In this document: positions 19,576-28,596 of the stretch, one piece after another
How the letters are laid out: every line of letters starts with the position of its first letter
Position numbering within the stretch: position 1 is the stretch's first letter
Origin: Candidatus Obscuribacterales bacterium
GTDB lineage: Bacteria; Cyanobacteriota; Vampirovibrionia; Obscuribacterales; Obscuribacteraceae
Length of the DNA: 64,000 nucleotides
Assembly: GCA_019746975.1 (NCBI GenBank)
Contig: JAIERK010000050.1
Span: 62,001-126,000, forward strand
Reading direction: 5' to 3'
Notes under the pieces: model-generated
Databases searched by the model: none
Told to the model about the DNA's origin: nothing
What the model saw: only the letters and a program-made list of their open reading frames with translations
Translations under genes and position numbers: made by a program

Positions 19576-21750
19576 GTGATTCTCCTCGTTATACTTGCGC
19601 TCATCGCCTATGTAATCGTTGCAGTCGCCTTGCCGTTAGATCTCCACGTTGAGATTGCCGTATCGCTGGGATTGGTCCTATGGTCGCTCTTGACCATGAG
19701 AAGCAAGTCAGCAATCAGAATTACGTGGTTATTGGCATTCTTTGCCTACGCGCGATACTTCGTATTCAGAATCACGCATACGATTTACTACAACAATGCA
19801 GGCGATGTATTTGCAGTCATTTTGATGCTTATTGCGGACACGTCTTGCCTTCTAATGGTAGCTTCCAACATATTTGTCCACTGGTATCGAGAACCAGACG
19901 ATGAGTTGGGATTTGAACCAAAAGAAGTTCCACCACTAACAGATCAACCGACGGTAGATGTTTTCATAACAACAGTGAATGAACCGATTGAGGTCTTGAG
20001 GCGAACCATATACGGTGCCCTGTCAATCGCTTACGAAAACAAGAAAGTGTACGTACTCGATGATGGACGACGCGATGAAGTCAAAAAGCTCGCGGAAGCC
20101 TGTGGAGTGGGTTATATCACGCGCCAGGACAGAGCCAATTTCAAGGCTGGCAATTTGAACAATGCGATGACGCACACCACGGGCGAGTTTATCTTGCAAT
20201 TGGATGCGGACAATCTACCGGCCGATACGATCCTCGATCTAGCATTACCTCGTCTGCGGGCTGATGAGTCCATATGGTGCCTGCAATTCGCGATCCATTT
20301 CTTCACGCCTGGTCTACTCGAAAGAACTATCCACTACAGCGGATTGACTACCGAGATGTCGTTTTTCTACGTTGTTTTCCTGCCTTCGCTAGCGCGCTGG
20401 GACACTGCAGTGTGGAATGGCTCGGGCGCCGTACTGAGAAGAAGTGCGCTCGAGAAAATAGGCGGTGTCGCCATGGGCACCATTCTGGAAGATCACCACA
20501 CTTCGGTTAAAATGCTCGCGCAAAAAATGAGAGTGGCATACGTTCCAAAGATTCAAGTGCTGGCATTGAGTCCCGAATCGCTCAGATCTTATCTAAATCA
20601 GCAGACGCGCTGGTTCCTCGGGACGATTCAAGTTTGGGGACACCAGAAAGTATTGTCGCTGCCGGGTCTCACATTTACACAGAGATTTTGCTCTTTCATT
20701 CATTACTTTTATTATTGGTTCTGGGTTGCTCGGCTGATCTATCTGTTCATCCCAGTGTTGTGTGTCGTGTTTCATGCCTTCCCAAGCCGCATGTTCCCCT
20801 ATGAATTCGTGACATTCTGGTTGCCCATTTTTTACATAGTCCAAATTCGAATGCCATTCCTCATGTATCGAGGACGGTCATCTATCATCTTCGACGTCTA
20901 CGAAATCATCAAAGCACCCGTATTTTGTTTCGCAGCAATCAAAGGACTTTTCAATGGATTCAAGGTTCAGTTCGTGGCAACACACGAGGCGACAAAGAAG
21001 ACAACGAAATCGGACGCCTGGTTCGCTCTAATCTACCTTGCCCTGTTGATTCCACTCGTCTTTGTGGGAGTCGTTACGAGCGCGTGGTACGTCGCTCATC
21101 CGGACTGGAGTTTGTTCTGGATCATGTACACCTGGTACAACATCTTCCTGCTTCTGGCAGCCATTTGCGTTAGCTGTGATGCGCACTGTCCACCTTCGAT
21201 TTACGCAGTCGATAGCGATATTCCTGTCACCATTTCGTTAGGAGATAACTCCATTGAAGGTAGACTCGTGCGCGTAAGCGATTCGGGCGGCGCTATCCTC
21301 ATGAAAGAATCAATCGCCGCCTCGTTGCCTCGCGACCGGATTCTAGAATTCGACATGTTTGGTGCGGGTCTGTCGGTCAAACAGAAAGCGCGATATCTTG
21401 CAGAGAAGGAGAGCGACGGCAACTATATTATCGAGGTTGCCACCATCTCGAACCCCGATAAGGGTTCAGTCGAATTCAGTAATTTTATCAAGGTAGCCTA
21501 CTCGACCAACAGAGCCTGGCAAACCTCTCCGGACATACACTGCGGGACTGCCATTCCACACCTCGCCAGAGCTCCGATTTATCATGCAAAGAGAGGAGTC
21601 CGAAATTTCGCTCGTCAGTTCTCCATCCAATGGTCACAGGGCACCAATGCTCGCGACACAGAAGAAACGCCGGAGCAGAGAGAGACCCCTCAAGCAAAGG
21701 CCACAGACGATCAAGCGGTCGTTCTAGAACTGAGAGCGGAAACAACCTGA
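19576..21750 (+). CDS. BcsA-like cellulose synthase catalytic subunit with degenerate PilZ-like domain
   Basis: A 724-aa GT2 synthase starting with GTG directly after the acyltransferase stop, with GGAGACAGG as ribosome-binding site. Membrane helices at the N-terminus precede the GT2 domain: TVDVFITTVNEP, VLDDGRR (Asp162-Asp163), LQLDADN (Asp210, Asp212), ILEDHHTS and the processivity motif QQTRWFLG. Further helices form the channel. A C-terminal beta domain (about 545-640) resembles PilZ (GRLVRVSDSGGAIL), but the RxxxR c-di-GMP motif normally ahead of it reads HCPPSIY. No BcsB, BcsC or BcsZ gene is adjacent. The product is probably a beta-glucan; cellulose itself is not proven. Confidence 0.8.
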   Translation: MILLVILALIAYVIVAVALPLDLHVEIAVSLGLVLWSLLTMRSKSAIRITWLLAFFAYARYFVFRITHTIYYNNAGDVFAVILMLIADTSCLLMVASNIFVHWYREPDDELGFEPKEVPPLTDQPTVDVFITTVNEPIEVLRRTIYGALSIAYENKKVYVLDDGRRDEVKKLAEACGVGYITRQDRANFKAGNLNNAMTHTTGEFILQLDADNLPADTILDLALPRLRADESIWCLQFAIHFFTPGLLERTIHYSGLTTEMSFFYVVFLPSLARWDTAVWNGSGAVLRRSALEKIGGVAMGTILEDHHTSVKMLAQKMRVAYVPKIQVLALSPESLRSYLNQQTRWFLGTIQVWGHQKVLSLPGLTFTQRFCSFIHYFYYWFWVARLIYLFIPVLCVVFHAFPSRMFPYEFVTFWLPIFYIVQIRMPFLMYRGRSSIIFDVYEIIKAPVFCFAAIKGLFNGFKVQFVATHEATKKTTKSDAWFALIYLALLIPLVFVGVVTSAWYVAHPDWSLFWIMYTWYNIFLLLAAICVSCDAHCPPSIYAVDSDIPVTISLGDNSIEGRLVRVSDSGGAILMKESIAASLPRDRILEFDMFGAGLSVKQKARYLAEKESDGNYIIEVATISNPDKGSVEFSNFIKVAYSTNRAWQTSPDIHCGTAIPHLARAPIYHAKRGVRNFARQFSIQWSQGTNARDTEETPEQRETPQAKATDDQAVVLELRAETT

Positions 21751-21809
21751 TTATCAACTGCCCGAGCACTCCAATCCATGACTACCCTCGAGGATTCCGT
21801 TGCGTTTGC

Positions 21810-23660
21810 TCACTGTTTTGCGTTCGCATCTCGATTCTGAGATCTCCGCTCGAACAGGAGCACAGCCCTTGCATCAAAGGTCGATGGAGTCACGATCCAG
21901 TGTCGATTGAGAGAATACTCGCGCATGAAGTTGTCGTTCTTCGTCAAGCCATTGTCGATCAACGAATCGAGGACAACGAAGCAGTCAGGTTTCAACTCCA
22001 GGATACTATTGACGGGGACTGCACACCACAATGTTCGTCTTGCGTAGTCTGATTCCGGGATGGGGAAAAACTGCAATGCCTCAGGTGATTGCAGTCCGCC
22101 CAGGTCGATTATTTTGAACCGATTCGGCAGGTAATAACCGATCACACCTGGCTCTAATACGGCAATAGTCTTCCAGACTTGACCTCGCCCTTTTATGTAA
22201 TTCGCCACTTGCTGATAGGCAATCAGGCGATCCTTGTCTGCCTCCCAGATGAACAGTTGTTTTCCCCACATGAGCGGATGGAAAAGCAGGTGAAACACCA
22301 GCAATGCAGAAAACGCTCTAAGGAGCCAGGTTGCACGTCTCAACCTGCATTTGAATAGTGCTCCTGCCATAAGCGCCACTACAAATGGTGAAATAAGGTT
22401 GAACCATGAGTAGTACCACGGAAAACTCCAGGGTTTCGAACAAAAGAAAAACATGAGCACGAGAGAGGCGCCATAAAAATAGAATCTAATCGGCTTATAG
22501 CCCTTGCCAAGCCAGCCCATAAGCCAGATAGCAAGAAGTCCCTGACATGTGGAAGAGATGCAGCGCATCGCGATAATGTGTGGTTTTGGTTCAACCACCT
22601 GACTCAAGGCGTCGAACATTCCTAACAATGCCATGAACAAACCATCGAAAGTCTCCCACCCCAATTGAATCAGAATGAAGTACACGGTCTTGTCGGATGG
22701 AACCAGGACTGCTTGAAACATAGTGGCGCGCCCTATGGCGCCGTGGGGAATGACCGAACCGTAGTACAGGAATAAGAACAGATAAACCACTGACACCGTC
22801 AATAGTGGCAAATCCCATCCTCTCAAAGCTTTGGAGCCCATCACAGAAACAGACTTGGTAGCGCTGGCAAGCAGCCAAAGAAGTCCTTCCGGTCTTGTAA
22901 GAAAGAGCAAAGTCCCCGTCCAGGCAAAACTATTCCAACGACAAAGCTGAATGGAGAACATAGCAAGCAGAATGAAGCAATTCACCATCAATGATTCCTT
23001 GCCACCGCCGACCTCTACCATGCTGTACTTCGATACTGCGTAAACGCAACAGGCAATTAAGGGCTGCCAACTGTTTCCGAACATTTTGCGACAAATCGCA
23101 TGCAATCCGATGAACACGATGCTGGTCAATGCAGCGTTGAATGTGGTTGCCAGGATTGGGATGTCGGTATAGCGCGTGAAGAGTGCAAGCAGGAAAAGTA
23201 CGGCGCAATGCAAGATGGAGGTGTAACCCATAACACGCTCGCCAGGATTGAAATCGAAGGACGTGAACTCGACCCAATTGCGGACGAATCTGTAATCCAT
23301 GAAGGTATCATCAGTCCCAAGCGGGAACTGCAAGAATCGCGTTGCGATGACGAAATAGTACATTATGCAAAGCAGCAACATTTCCAGAATGTTCTGCCAC
23401 TGCCCAAGCTTCTTCAGGCTTGGATACATGGTATAGAAATAAACTACCAATGGCAGTGGCAGTAGTAGGGCCGCCGCAAAAAGCCGAACGCAGCATTGCT
23501 GAATCATGCCCATCACTTCAGGGCGCGGATTGCCGTACGAATGCATGAAGTCCTGAACGAAGGTAGCCGACTGCTGAGATAGAAATACAAGTGCGAGGAT
23601 AAACGGGACCTGGATAAGACTTATCCAGAATATTCGTTTGAATGCGTCCGCCTTGGGCAT
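21810..23660 (-). CDS. Polytopic membrane protein, probable GT-C-like glycosyltransferase
   Basis: About 616 aa with a dozen or more membrane helices. A loop with PLGTDDTFMDYRFVRNW follows early helices, and NPGERVMGYTSILH comes next. This is the layout of the acidic first external loop of GT-C enzymes of the ArnT/PMT or arabinosyltransferase kind. A soluble C-terminal part (about 510-616) contains GRGQVWKTIAVLEPGVIGYYL. The frame stays open to an ATG at 23789, but that would use most of the divergent promoter space, so the Met at 23660 is preferred. Neither has a good ribosome-binding site. It is convergent with the BcsA-like gene. Confidence 0.6.
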   Translation of the reverse strand: MPKADAFKRIFWISLIQVPFILALVFLSQQSATFVQDFMHSYGNPRPEVMGMIQQCCVRLFAAALLLPLPLVVYFYTMYPSLKKLGQWQNILEMLLLCIMYYFVIATRFLQFPLGTDDTFMDYRFVRNWVEFTSFDFNPGERVMGYTSILHCAVLFLLALFTRYTDIPILATTFNAALTSIVFIGLHAICRKMFGNSWQPLIACCVYAVSKYSMVEVGGGKESLMVNCFILLAMFSIQLCRWNSFAWTGTLLFLTRPEGLLWLLASATKSVSVMGSKALRGWDLPLLTVSVVYLFLFLYYGSVIPHGAIGRATMFQAVLVPSDKTVYFILIQLGWETFDGLFMALLGMFDALSQVVEPKPHIIAMRCISSTCQGLLAIWLMGWLGKGYKPIRFYFYGASLVLMFFFCSKPWSFPWYYSWFNLISPFVVALMAGALFKCRLRRATWLLRAFSALLVFHLLFHPLMWGKQLFIWEADKDRLIAYQQVANYIKGRGQVWKTIAVLEPGVIGYYLPNRFKIIDLGGLQSPEALQFFPIPESDYARRTLWCAVPVNSILELKPDCFVVLDSLIDNGLTKNDNFMREYSLNRHWIVTPSTFDARAVLLFERRSQNRDANAKQ

Positions 23661-23787
23661 GTATGGGGAGAAGTGCGTGTTACTACTGACAGGAGAGCTA
23701 TCGCTGTTTGTTTCACTCCCCGAAAGCGCGATCGAGCGATACTGAACGTTAGTATAATAAACTAGTTGGCAAGAAAAAACCGGCGAC

Positions 23788-24501
23788 ATGGACCGTTTTC
23801 TGAATAATTTTCAGAACAAGATCAGTGGAGGATACGTTCTCCTCTTCTTTTGTTTTCTCACTTCGCTGACGCTCATTCCGCTATACAAAGATCTACATAA
23901 TTACCCACTACTGGTGACTGTTCCACATATAAAGAGAGAAGAGTTTCAACGTCTCGAGAATGAACTTCTGGAAGCACGAAAATCGTACGACGAGAAGCTG
24001 ATCACCACCGCTGGCATCAATCTGGCTCGACTGTACTGCGTCAATGGAGAACATCAGAAGGCTATTCACTTACTATCCGAACTGCTGGATGGTGAGGTAG
24101 ACGATCCTGTCCAGCGGATAAATCTGCTCGTTGCAGTGGGTGATGCGAAGCTCGGCACCGCAGGATTCTTCGAAAAACGAACCGAATGCGAGGACGCATA
24201 CGTCACATACTCGACTGCGATGGAGAGCGCCAAAACGCTCAAGAATCACCAGCAAATTGGTCGGCTTTTTTTGAAACTCATCAGCTATAAATATCTGAAA
24301 GCCTCCGATCGTCTTCGCTCATTGCTAGAACGAGAACTGGCTATCAAAGAAGGTCTCGTTCTTGTCGGTCATGGCTTCTACTTTGCAAAAGATAATGGAG
24401 ACTCCGACCTGGCGAGGGCTCTGTCAAACTATCGAAAGCTCCTCACTATTGAGGGCGAGACGCTTCCCCGCGGTATCGTTGTCGATCACATAAGGCAGTA
24501 G
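23788..24501 (+). CDS. Small membrane-anchored TPR-like protein
   Basis: A 237-aa protein. Residues about 14-33 form one transmembrane segment (VLLFFCFLTSLTLIPLY), then helical hairpins of TPR type such as TTAGINLARLYCVNGEHQKAIHLL and NLLVAVGDAKLG follow. I do not recognise a specific family. A TATAAT hexamer at 23753-23758 lies 29 bases upstream of the ATG and could serve as its -10 element, although no good -35 is present. It is divergent from the GT-C-like gene and may be functionally linked to it, but this is speculative. Confidence 0.6.
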   Translation: MDRFLNNFQNKISGGYVLLFFCFLTSLTLIPLYKDLHNYPLLVTVPHIKREEFQRLENELLEARKSYDEKLITTAGINLARLYCVNGEHQKAIHLLSELLDGEVDDPVQRINLLVAVGDAKLGTAGFFEKRTECEDAYVTYSTAMESAKTLKNHQQIGRLFLKLISYKYLKASDRLRSLLERELAIKEGLVLVGHGFYFAKDNGDSDLARALSNYRKLLTIEGETLPRGIVVDHIRQ

Positions 24502-24530
24502 GTTTCACCGAAGTCTTTAAAAGTAACTCG

Positions 24531-26966
24531 TCAGTTTTTCCGCCCCATCGCCCATATGAATCCTAGCACTGCCAGAATGTAACAGGCTAGTCCGGAATAG
24601 AATGTCGCAGAGATTCCGTAGTACAGCATGATAAACGTCGCCAGCACAGACGAGAAGACCGATGCGGCTCCGTTGATTCCCCAGAACCAGGGCAGAACAT
24701 CCTGGAGCTGTTTCTTATCGGCAAGTTGAATACCAAGAGGGAATGCCATTCCAAGAACCAATCCCATTGGTGATACCAGTGCGATTGCCACTAGAATTCG
24801 CCCTGTTAGCTGAAACGCGCTACAGGCGCCAAGCAGGAATGGTGTGACTATGCCTGTCACGGCTATTACGCATAAGAGCACGATCAACCTTCCCTCAGCG
24901 CGTTTTAACGGCTCACCTAAGCCGCATATGTAGCTTCCGATTCCGCCGGACAAGAGCAGAGAGAAGAGAACTACCGATAGTCCGAGAACAGGCGCTCCAA
25001 GGAAAATGCTGAGTCGTTGGATTTGAGCAATCTCGAGCAGCATAAATCCGATGCCTATGCATAAGAAGTGGAGAAACAGAGGACCACTGCTTTTCAACGA
25101 TGGAATCTTTCGGACAAAAGCGAGCGGCAGGAATATAAAAAACGCATTCAAAACAGCGGCAATTACCATCAGAAGGACCAGTCCTTTGACATGGAAAGAC
25201 ATACAGCCCTCCATCCATTTACTGGGAGTAAAGACGATGTTGACTGCGTCCTTGAGTCGTGTCGTTTGAAAGAAGAAAGGTCGATCATCCGTTGGCGCGC
25301 TGATATCGGTGTCCATTCTCGCTACTACTTTCCGCGCAGATTTACCGGAAACCAATTCCGCCAATGTGGGATCAGCGCAGATAGATGGCGACAAAATAAC
25401 TTCAAATCCGAGTTCTACACATGCCGATTTGATTTTCTCTTCATCCGCGGAAGAGAACGGCGAATTGCTGACCAATAAAGTCGAAACGCCTCTGTTCGGA
25501 TATTCTGTCTTCAGCAGCGCCGCTAAGATAATATGTTTGCGTGGCTCAGCTACACCTTCTTTGAGGAGCGCCTCATTTGCCAGCGTCGTGATCCTATATG
25601 TTTCAACAGGATGCCAACGAGAAAAGCTAATTATGCCATTTGGCTTGAGATGCTGAAGAAACAAACGCCAGCTCTCCACTGTATACAGTGAATTCTCAGT
25701 CAGCGCGAGAGCGCCGGCTTGAGTTGCAGCAAATGTGTCGATCAGCGAGACCTGTATAATGTCGTACTTTGTTTTCGAACTTGCAAGTGTACTTCTTGCC
25801 TCAGCATTAACAATTTTCACTTTCTGAATCTGGTCAAGATGTCCGACAAATTTGCCGAATACACGAGTAACCGCAGAAATGATGTTGTTGTTGATCTCCA
25901 TCCCGGTGACGCGATGTTGATCGAAATAAAGAGCGGACAGAATATCTCGTCCTCCGCCGATACCGATGACTAGTACGTCTGCATCATGGCGAATGTGATG
26001 AACAAGGTTGGTGATGTCGTAGGTCAAGTAGGCCACTTTCTCCAAATTCCCGTCGAACTTGGTCAGAACCGTGCCCGCACCACCATCGATGATTAGCCAC
26101 CGTTGTGTCGCTTGAGTGTCCGGAGGCATTTTAGGACTCATGCCCCAACCTTGAGGTTTGCCGGTCTTACTGTCAAAAACGATTACTCGGGAGAAAGAAT
26201 TCCATCGCTCGAAAATCGGCTTGCCTTCGCGTTCGCCTTTGACGAGTGAAATAGAAACCAACGGCGTGTTATCAGCCGCCAAGTATGTGTGAACAATCGC
26301 GAGGCTGGCAAAAACAAGAAAAGCCCCAAGCGAACAATGTGAAATTACTCGCTGTCCAGCATTCCTGGCAAAAAATAGCGCGGACAAAGCAGCGAGGGAG
26401 GCAAGTGCGATTACTGTAGACATCCCATCGGTTATCGAGAGAAGCCCGATAATTGCCAGGCAGCCGAAGGCGGCACCGGTCAAGTCAGCCGCATACAATC
26501 TGCCGATTGATCCATTCACTCGTGTCAATGCGAGCGAAACCACAATTCCTCCGGGGACGAAGGGAATCGCAAGCAAGGGATAGCTGATGGCGAGAAATAC
26601 AGTCCATGCCTTCTCGTCCGGCAGTCCAGACAGCAACTTGGGCACTAAAGCAAACGCGACAGCCGCAAGAAAGATGGTCGCGGACATCGCAAGCGAATGA
26701 GGCGCAAGTAGCTTTTTCGCTCGCTCTTGCGAGTAGTATTTAGGGAAAATGTAGACGAGCATAGTACCAATCGTCATACCAAACATGGCAATTGATATAG
26801 CTAAAAACGCGAAGTGATACCACATCATGACGCTAAAGATCCTGGTCAACAGAATCTCGTACATCAAGATCACACAAGCCGTCGAGCCGAGTCCAATTAG
26901 AAGTAGACTATTACTTGATGTTGTCAATTCCAACTCTGAATTGCTTTCTGAAACCATATTGTTCAA
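24531..26966 (-). CDS. Membrane-fused spermidine-synthase-like protein
   Basis: An 811-aa protein in three parts. There is an N-terminal membrane domain (about 20-235, six or more helices), a central Rossmann methyltransferase-like domain of the spermidine/spermine synthase type (about 255-530; nucleotide loop VIGIGGGRDIL at 333-343, then TGMEINNNI and YDIIQVSLIDTFAATQAGA), and a C-terminal membrane domain (about 580-805). In true aminopropyltransferases an Asp-rich D-x-x-D/P catalytic motif follows the YDxI strand; here it is SLIDTF, typical of the large uncharacterised membrane-fused subgroup. The reaction and substrate are unknown. It stands between a TPR gene and the tRNA pair. Confidence 0.75.
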   Translation of the reverse strand: MNNMVSESNSELELTTSSNSLLLIGLGSTACVILMYEILLTRIFSVMMWYHFAFLAISIAMFGMTIGTMLVYIFPKYYSQERAKKLLAPHSLAMSATIFLAAVAFALVPKLLSGLPDEKAWTVFLAISYPLLAIPFVPGGIVVSLALTRVNGSIGRLYAADLTGAAFGCLAIIGLLSITDGMSTVIALASLAALSALFFARNAGQRVISHCSLGAFLVFASLAIVHTYLAADNTPLVSISLVKGEREGKPIFERWNSFSRVIVFDSKTGKPQGWGMSPKMPPDTQATQRWLIIDGGAGTVLTKFDGNLEKVAYLTYDITNLVHHIRHDADVLVIGIGGGRDILSALYFDQHRVTGMEINNNIISAVTRVFGKFVGHLDQIQKVKIVNAEARSTLASSKTKYDIIQVSLIDTFAATQAGALALTENSLYTVESWRLFLQHLKPNGIISFSRWHPVETYRITTLANEALLKEGVAEPRKHIILAALLKTEYPNRGVSTLLVSNSPFSSADEEKIKSACVELGFEVILSPSICADPTLAELVSGKSARKVVARMDTDISAPTDDRPFFFQTTRLKDAVNIVFTPSKWMEGCMSFHVKGLVLLMVIAAVLNAFFIFLPLAFVRKIPSLKSSGPLFLHFLCIGIGFMLLEIAQIQRLSIFLGAPVLGLSVVLFSLLLSGGIGSYICGLGEPLKRAEGRLIVLLCVIAVTGIVTPFLLGACSAFQLTGRILVAIALVSPMGLVLGMAFPLGIQLADKKQLQDVLPWFWGINGAASVFSSVLATFIMLYYGISATFYSGLACYILAVLGFIWAMGRKN

Positions 26967-27107
26967 AGTCGGAGGATACTGAGTCTACGTAGATAACAAC
27001 GAGATCAATTATACCCACTCGTAGCAGCGTGAACGCTTTCAACCGCAAATCAATGACAGCCCCGACAGATTATTTGCCGGTCGATGATATATATTCGTCG
27101 TACGTGA

Positions 27108-27180
27108 TGGACGGTACTGGATTCGAACCAGTGACCCCCACTATGTCAAAGTGGTGCGCTACCAACTGCGCCAACCGTCC
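27108..27180 (-). tRNA. tRNA-Val (GAC)
   Basis: Read on the minus strand this folds as a 73-nt cloverleaf. The acceptor is GGACGGT/ACCGTCC, the D-arm stem GCGC/GCGC, the anticodon arm CCACT-TTGACAT-AGTGG with anticodon GAC, and the T-arm ACTGG-TTCGAAT-CCAGT. The discriminator base is A. No CCA is encoded. Confidence 0.96.
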
Positions 27181-27230
27181 GCATTTTCAAATTTTACCCT
27201 CATCTCACGAAGAATTTCAAACGAATGTAA

Positions 27231-27301
27231 AGGCGGCACCCAGATTTGAACTGGGGATAGAGGTTTTGCAGACCTCGGCCTTACCACTTGGCTATGCCGC
27301 C
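27231..27301 (-). tRNA. tRNA-Cys (GCA)
   Basis: On the minus strand a 71-nt cloverleaf forms. The acceptor is GGCGGCA/TGCCGCC, the D-arm stem GCC/GGC, the anticodon arm GAGGT-CTGCAAA-ACCTC with anticodon GCA, and the T-arm CCCAG-TTCAAAT-CTGGG. The discriminator base is T. It lies 50 bases upstream of tRNA-Val and is probably co-transcribed with it. Confidence 0.96.
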
Positions 27302-27482
27302 AGGGAAGTGATGCAAGTCACCGGAAGAACAACGCAAGACGCAGAGGACTTACCGTCGGTTCAACCCCAAGAGCGTTATTGTATATCATGCACGAATGGC
27401 TTGCCCGTCCATACAAAAAATAGTTTTACGGTGTTGAAACAGTCAAGCATGGTTGCCAAGTCTAGAAAACGCAAAATATATT

Positions 27483-27508
27483 GTCTGGTTTAGACAACTC
27501 AACCAGAC
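27483..27508. repeat. Perfect 8-bp inverted repeat, possible operator or weak terminator
   Basis: GTCTGGTT and AACCAGAC are separated by 10 bases. The element sits in the roughly 300-base gap between the tRNA genes and the ABC permease genes, where divergent promoters are expected. A 10-bp palindrome AGAATATTCT lies about 25 bases further right. Function unknown. Confidence 0.4.
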
Positions 27509-27600
27509 TGAATATTTGCACCAGAGAATATTCTTGGTGTTTACTATCTGGGATTGAGTGAGACGGGAGAGAAAATCTGATAAGGATTGTACTTAATCGA

Positions 27601-28596
27601 GTGCTCTCCGCGATCCCTCTTTTGATCGTGCTTTCCATCGTCTCGTTCGGATTGATTCGATCGTTGCCAGGCGATCCTGTGGATGCCATGATGGGCGGCA
27701 ATACTCGCGATATCGACCCGCGAGAGCTGCAAGCCATTCGAAACGAGTTTGGACTCGATCAACCGCTGCCAAAACAGTATTTTTCGTGGCTCAAAGGTTT
27801 TATTGGTCAGGGAGAGCTTGGCCGCTCCTACCAGGACAACAGGAAAGTGCTGGTAGTAATCGGCGAGAGAATCCCTGCAACCCTGACGCTTGTCGGTTTA
27901 TCCTTGGTGCTCACTTTCACGAATGGCATCCTCTGGGGACTGTTCATGGTGACTGTGCGGTTCAAATTCAAGAATGCTCTTGTCGAAGCCCCTTTCCTCA
28001 CAACCGCTCTCTTGCTGCACTCAGTCCCTGCATTCTTCCTGGGATTGCTTGTAATATATGTTGTCACGTTGGTGCCTGCATTTCACGTCATTCCGTTATT
28101 TGGACCGCTGCGCGGCGATGAAGTAGCAATTCCGGCCAATCTTGTCAGATTCGCATTCCTTCCTGCACTGACGCTTGCCCTCAACCGAAGCGCCAAGGTG
28201 GCGCTTTTCGTGCGTTCCCTCGCACTTGACGAAATCACGAAAGGTTATGTAACCACCGCTTTGGCTAAGGGTTTATCGAACTCTCAGGTAGTTTTGAGAC
28301 ATGTCGCCCGCAACTGCCTGGTACCCGTCATCAGCCTTCTGGCTCTCTCTTTGCCTACTTTGATTGGCGGATCCGTTCTAGTGGAAACCATATTCGCCTG
28401 GCCTGGTACAGGGAGGCTGGCGGTGGAAGCCACATTCGGACGCAACTTCCCTGTAATGACCACTCTCGTGATGATTTATGGGACCATGGTTGTTCTCTCC
28501 AACCTGGTCGCCGACATCCTTGTAGGTCTGGCAGATCCGCGAATCGGTCAAAATCTCATGGACCGAGCCCAGCAGCGCCCGGGGCGGAGTTTTTAG
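27601..28596 (+). CDS. ABC transporter permease, DppB/OppB type
   Basis: A 331-aa inner-membrane permease of the peptide/nickel uptake class. Blocks typical of DppB are SIVSFGLIRSLPGDPVDAM, FGLDQPLPKQYFSWL, GELGRSY, the EAA-loop-like LAKGLSNSQVVLRHVARN and ETIFAWPGTGRLAVEA. A GTG at 27601 is the first ordinary start. In-frame codons upstream spell IRIVLNR, which matches the family's normal N-terminus, so translation may really begin at a rarer codon around 27577-27586, near GGGAGAG. The DppC-type partner begins immediately after the stop. No ATPase or substrate-binding protein is adjacent, so the substrate is open. Confidence 0.87.
   Translation: MLSAIPLLIVLSIVSFGLIRSLPGDPVDAMMGGNTRDIDPRELQAIRNEFGLDQPLPKQYFSWLKGFIGQGELGRSYQDNRKVLVVIGERIPATLTLVGLSLVLTFTNGILWGLFMVTVRFKFKNALVEAPFLTTALLLHSVPAFFLGLLVIYVVTLVPAFHVIPLFGPLRGDEVAIPANLVRFAFLPALTLALNRSAKVALFVRSLALDEITKGYVTTALAKGLSNSQVVLRHVARNCLVPVISLLALSLPTLIGGSVLVETIFAWPGTGRLAVEATFGRNFPVMTTLVMIYGTMVVLSNLVADILVGLADPRIGQNLMDRAQQRPGRSF

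Noticed and set aside
27029-27493. 154-codon open frame on the plus strand
   Set aside because: It runs antisense through both tRNA genes, whose cloverleaf structures are complete; the frame is accidental.
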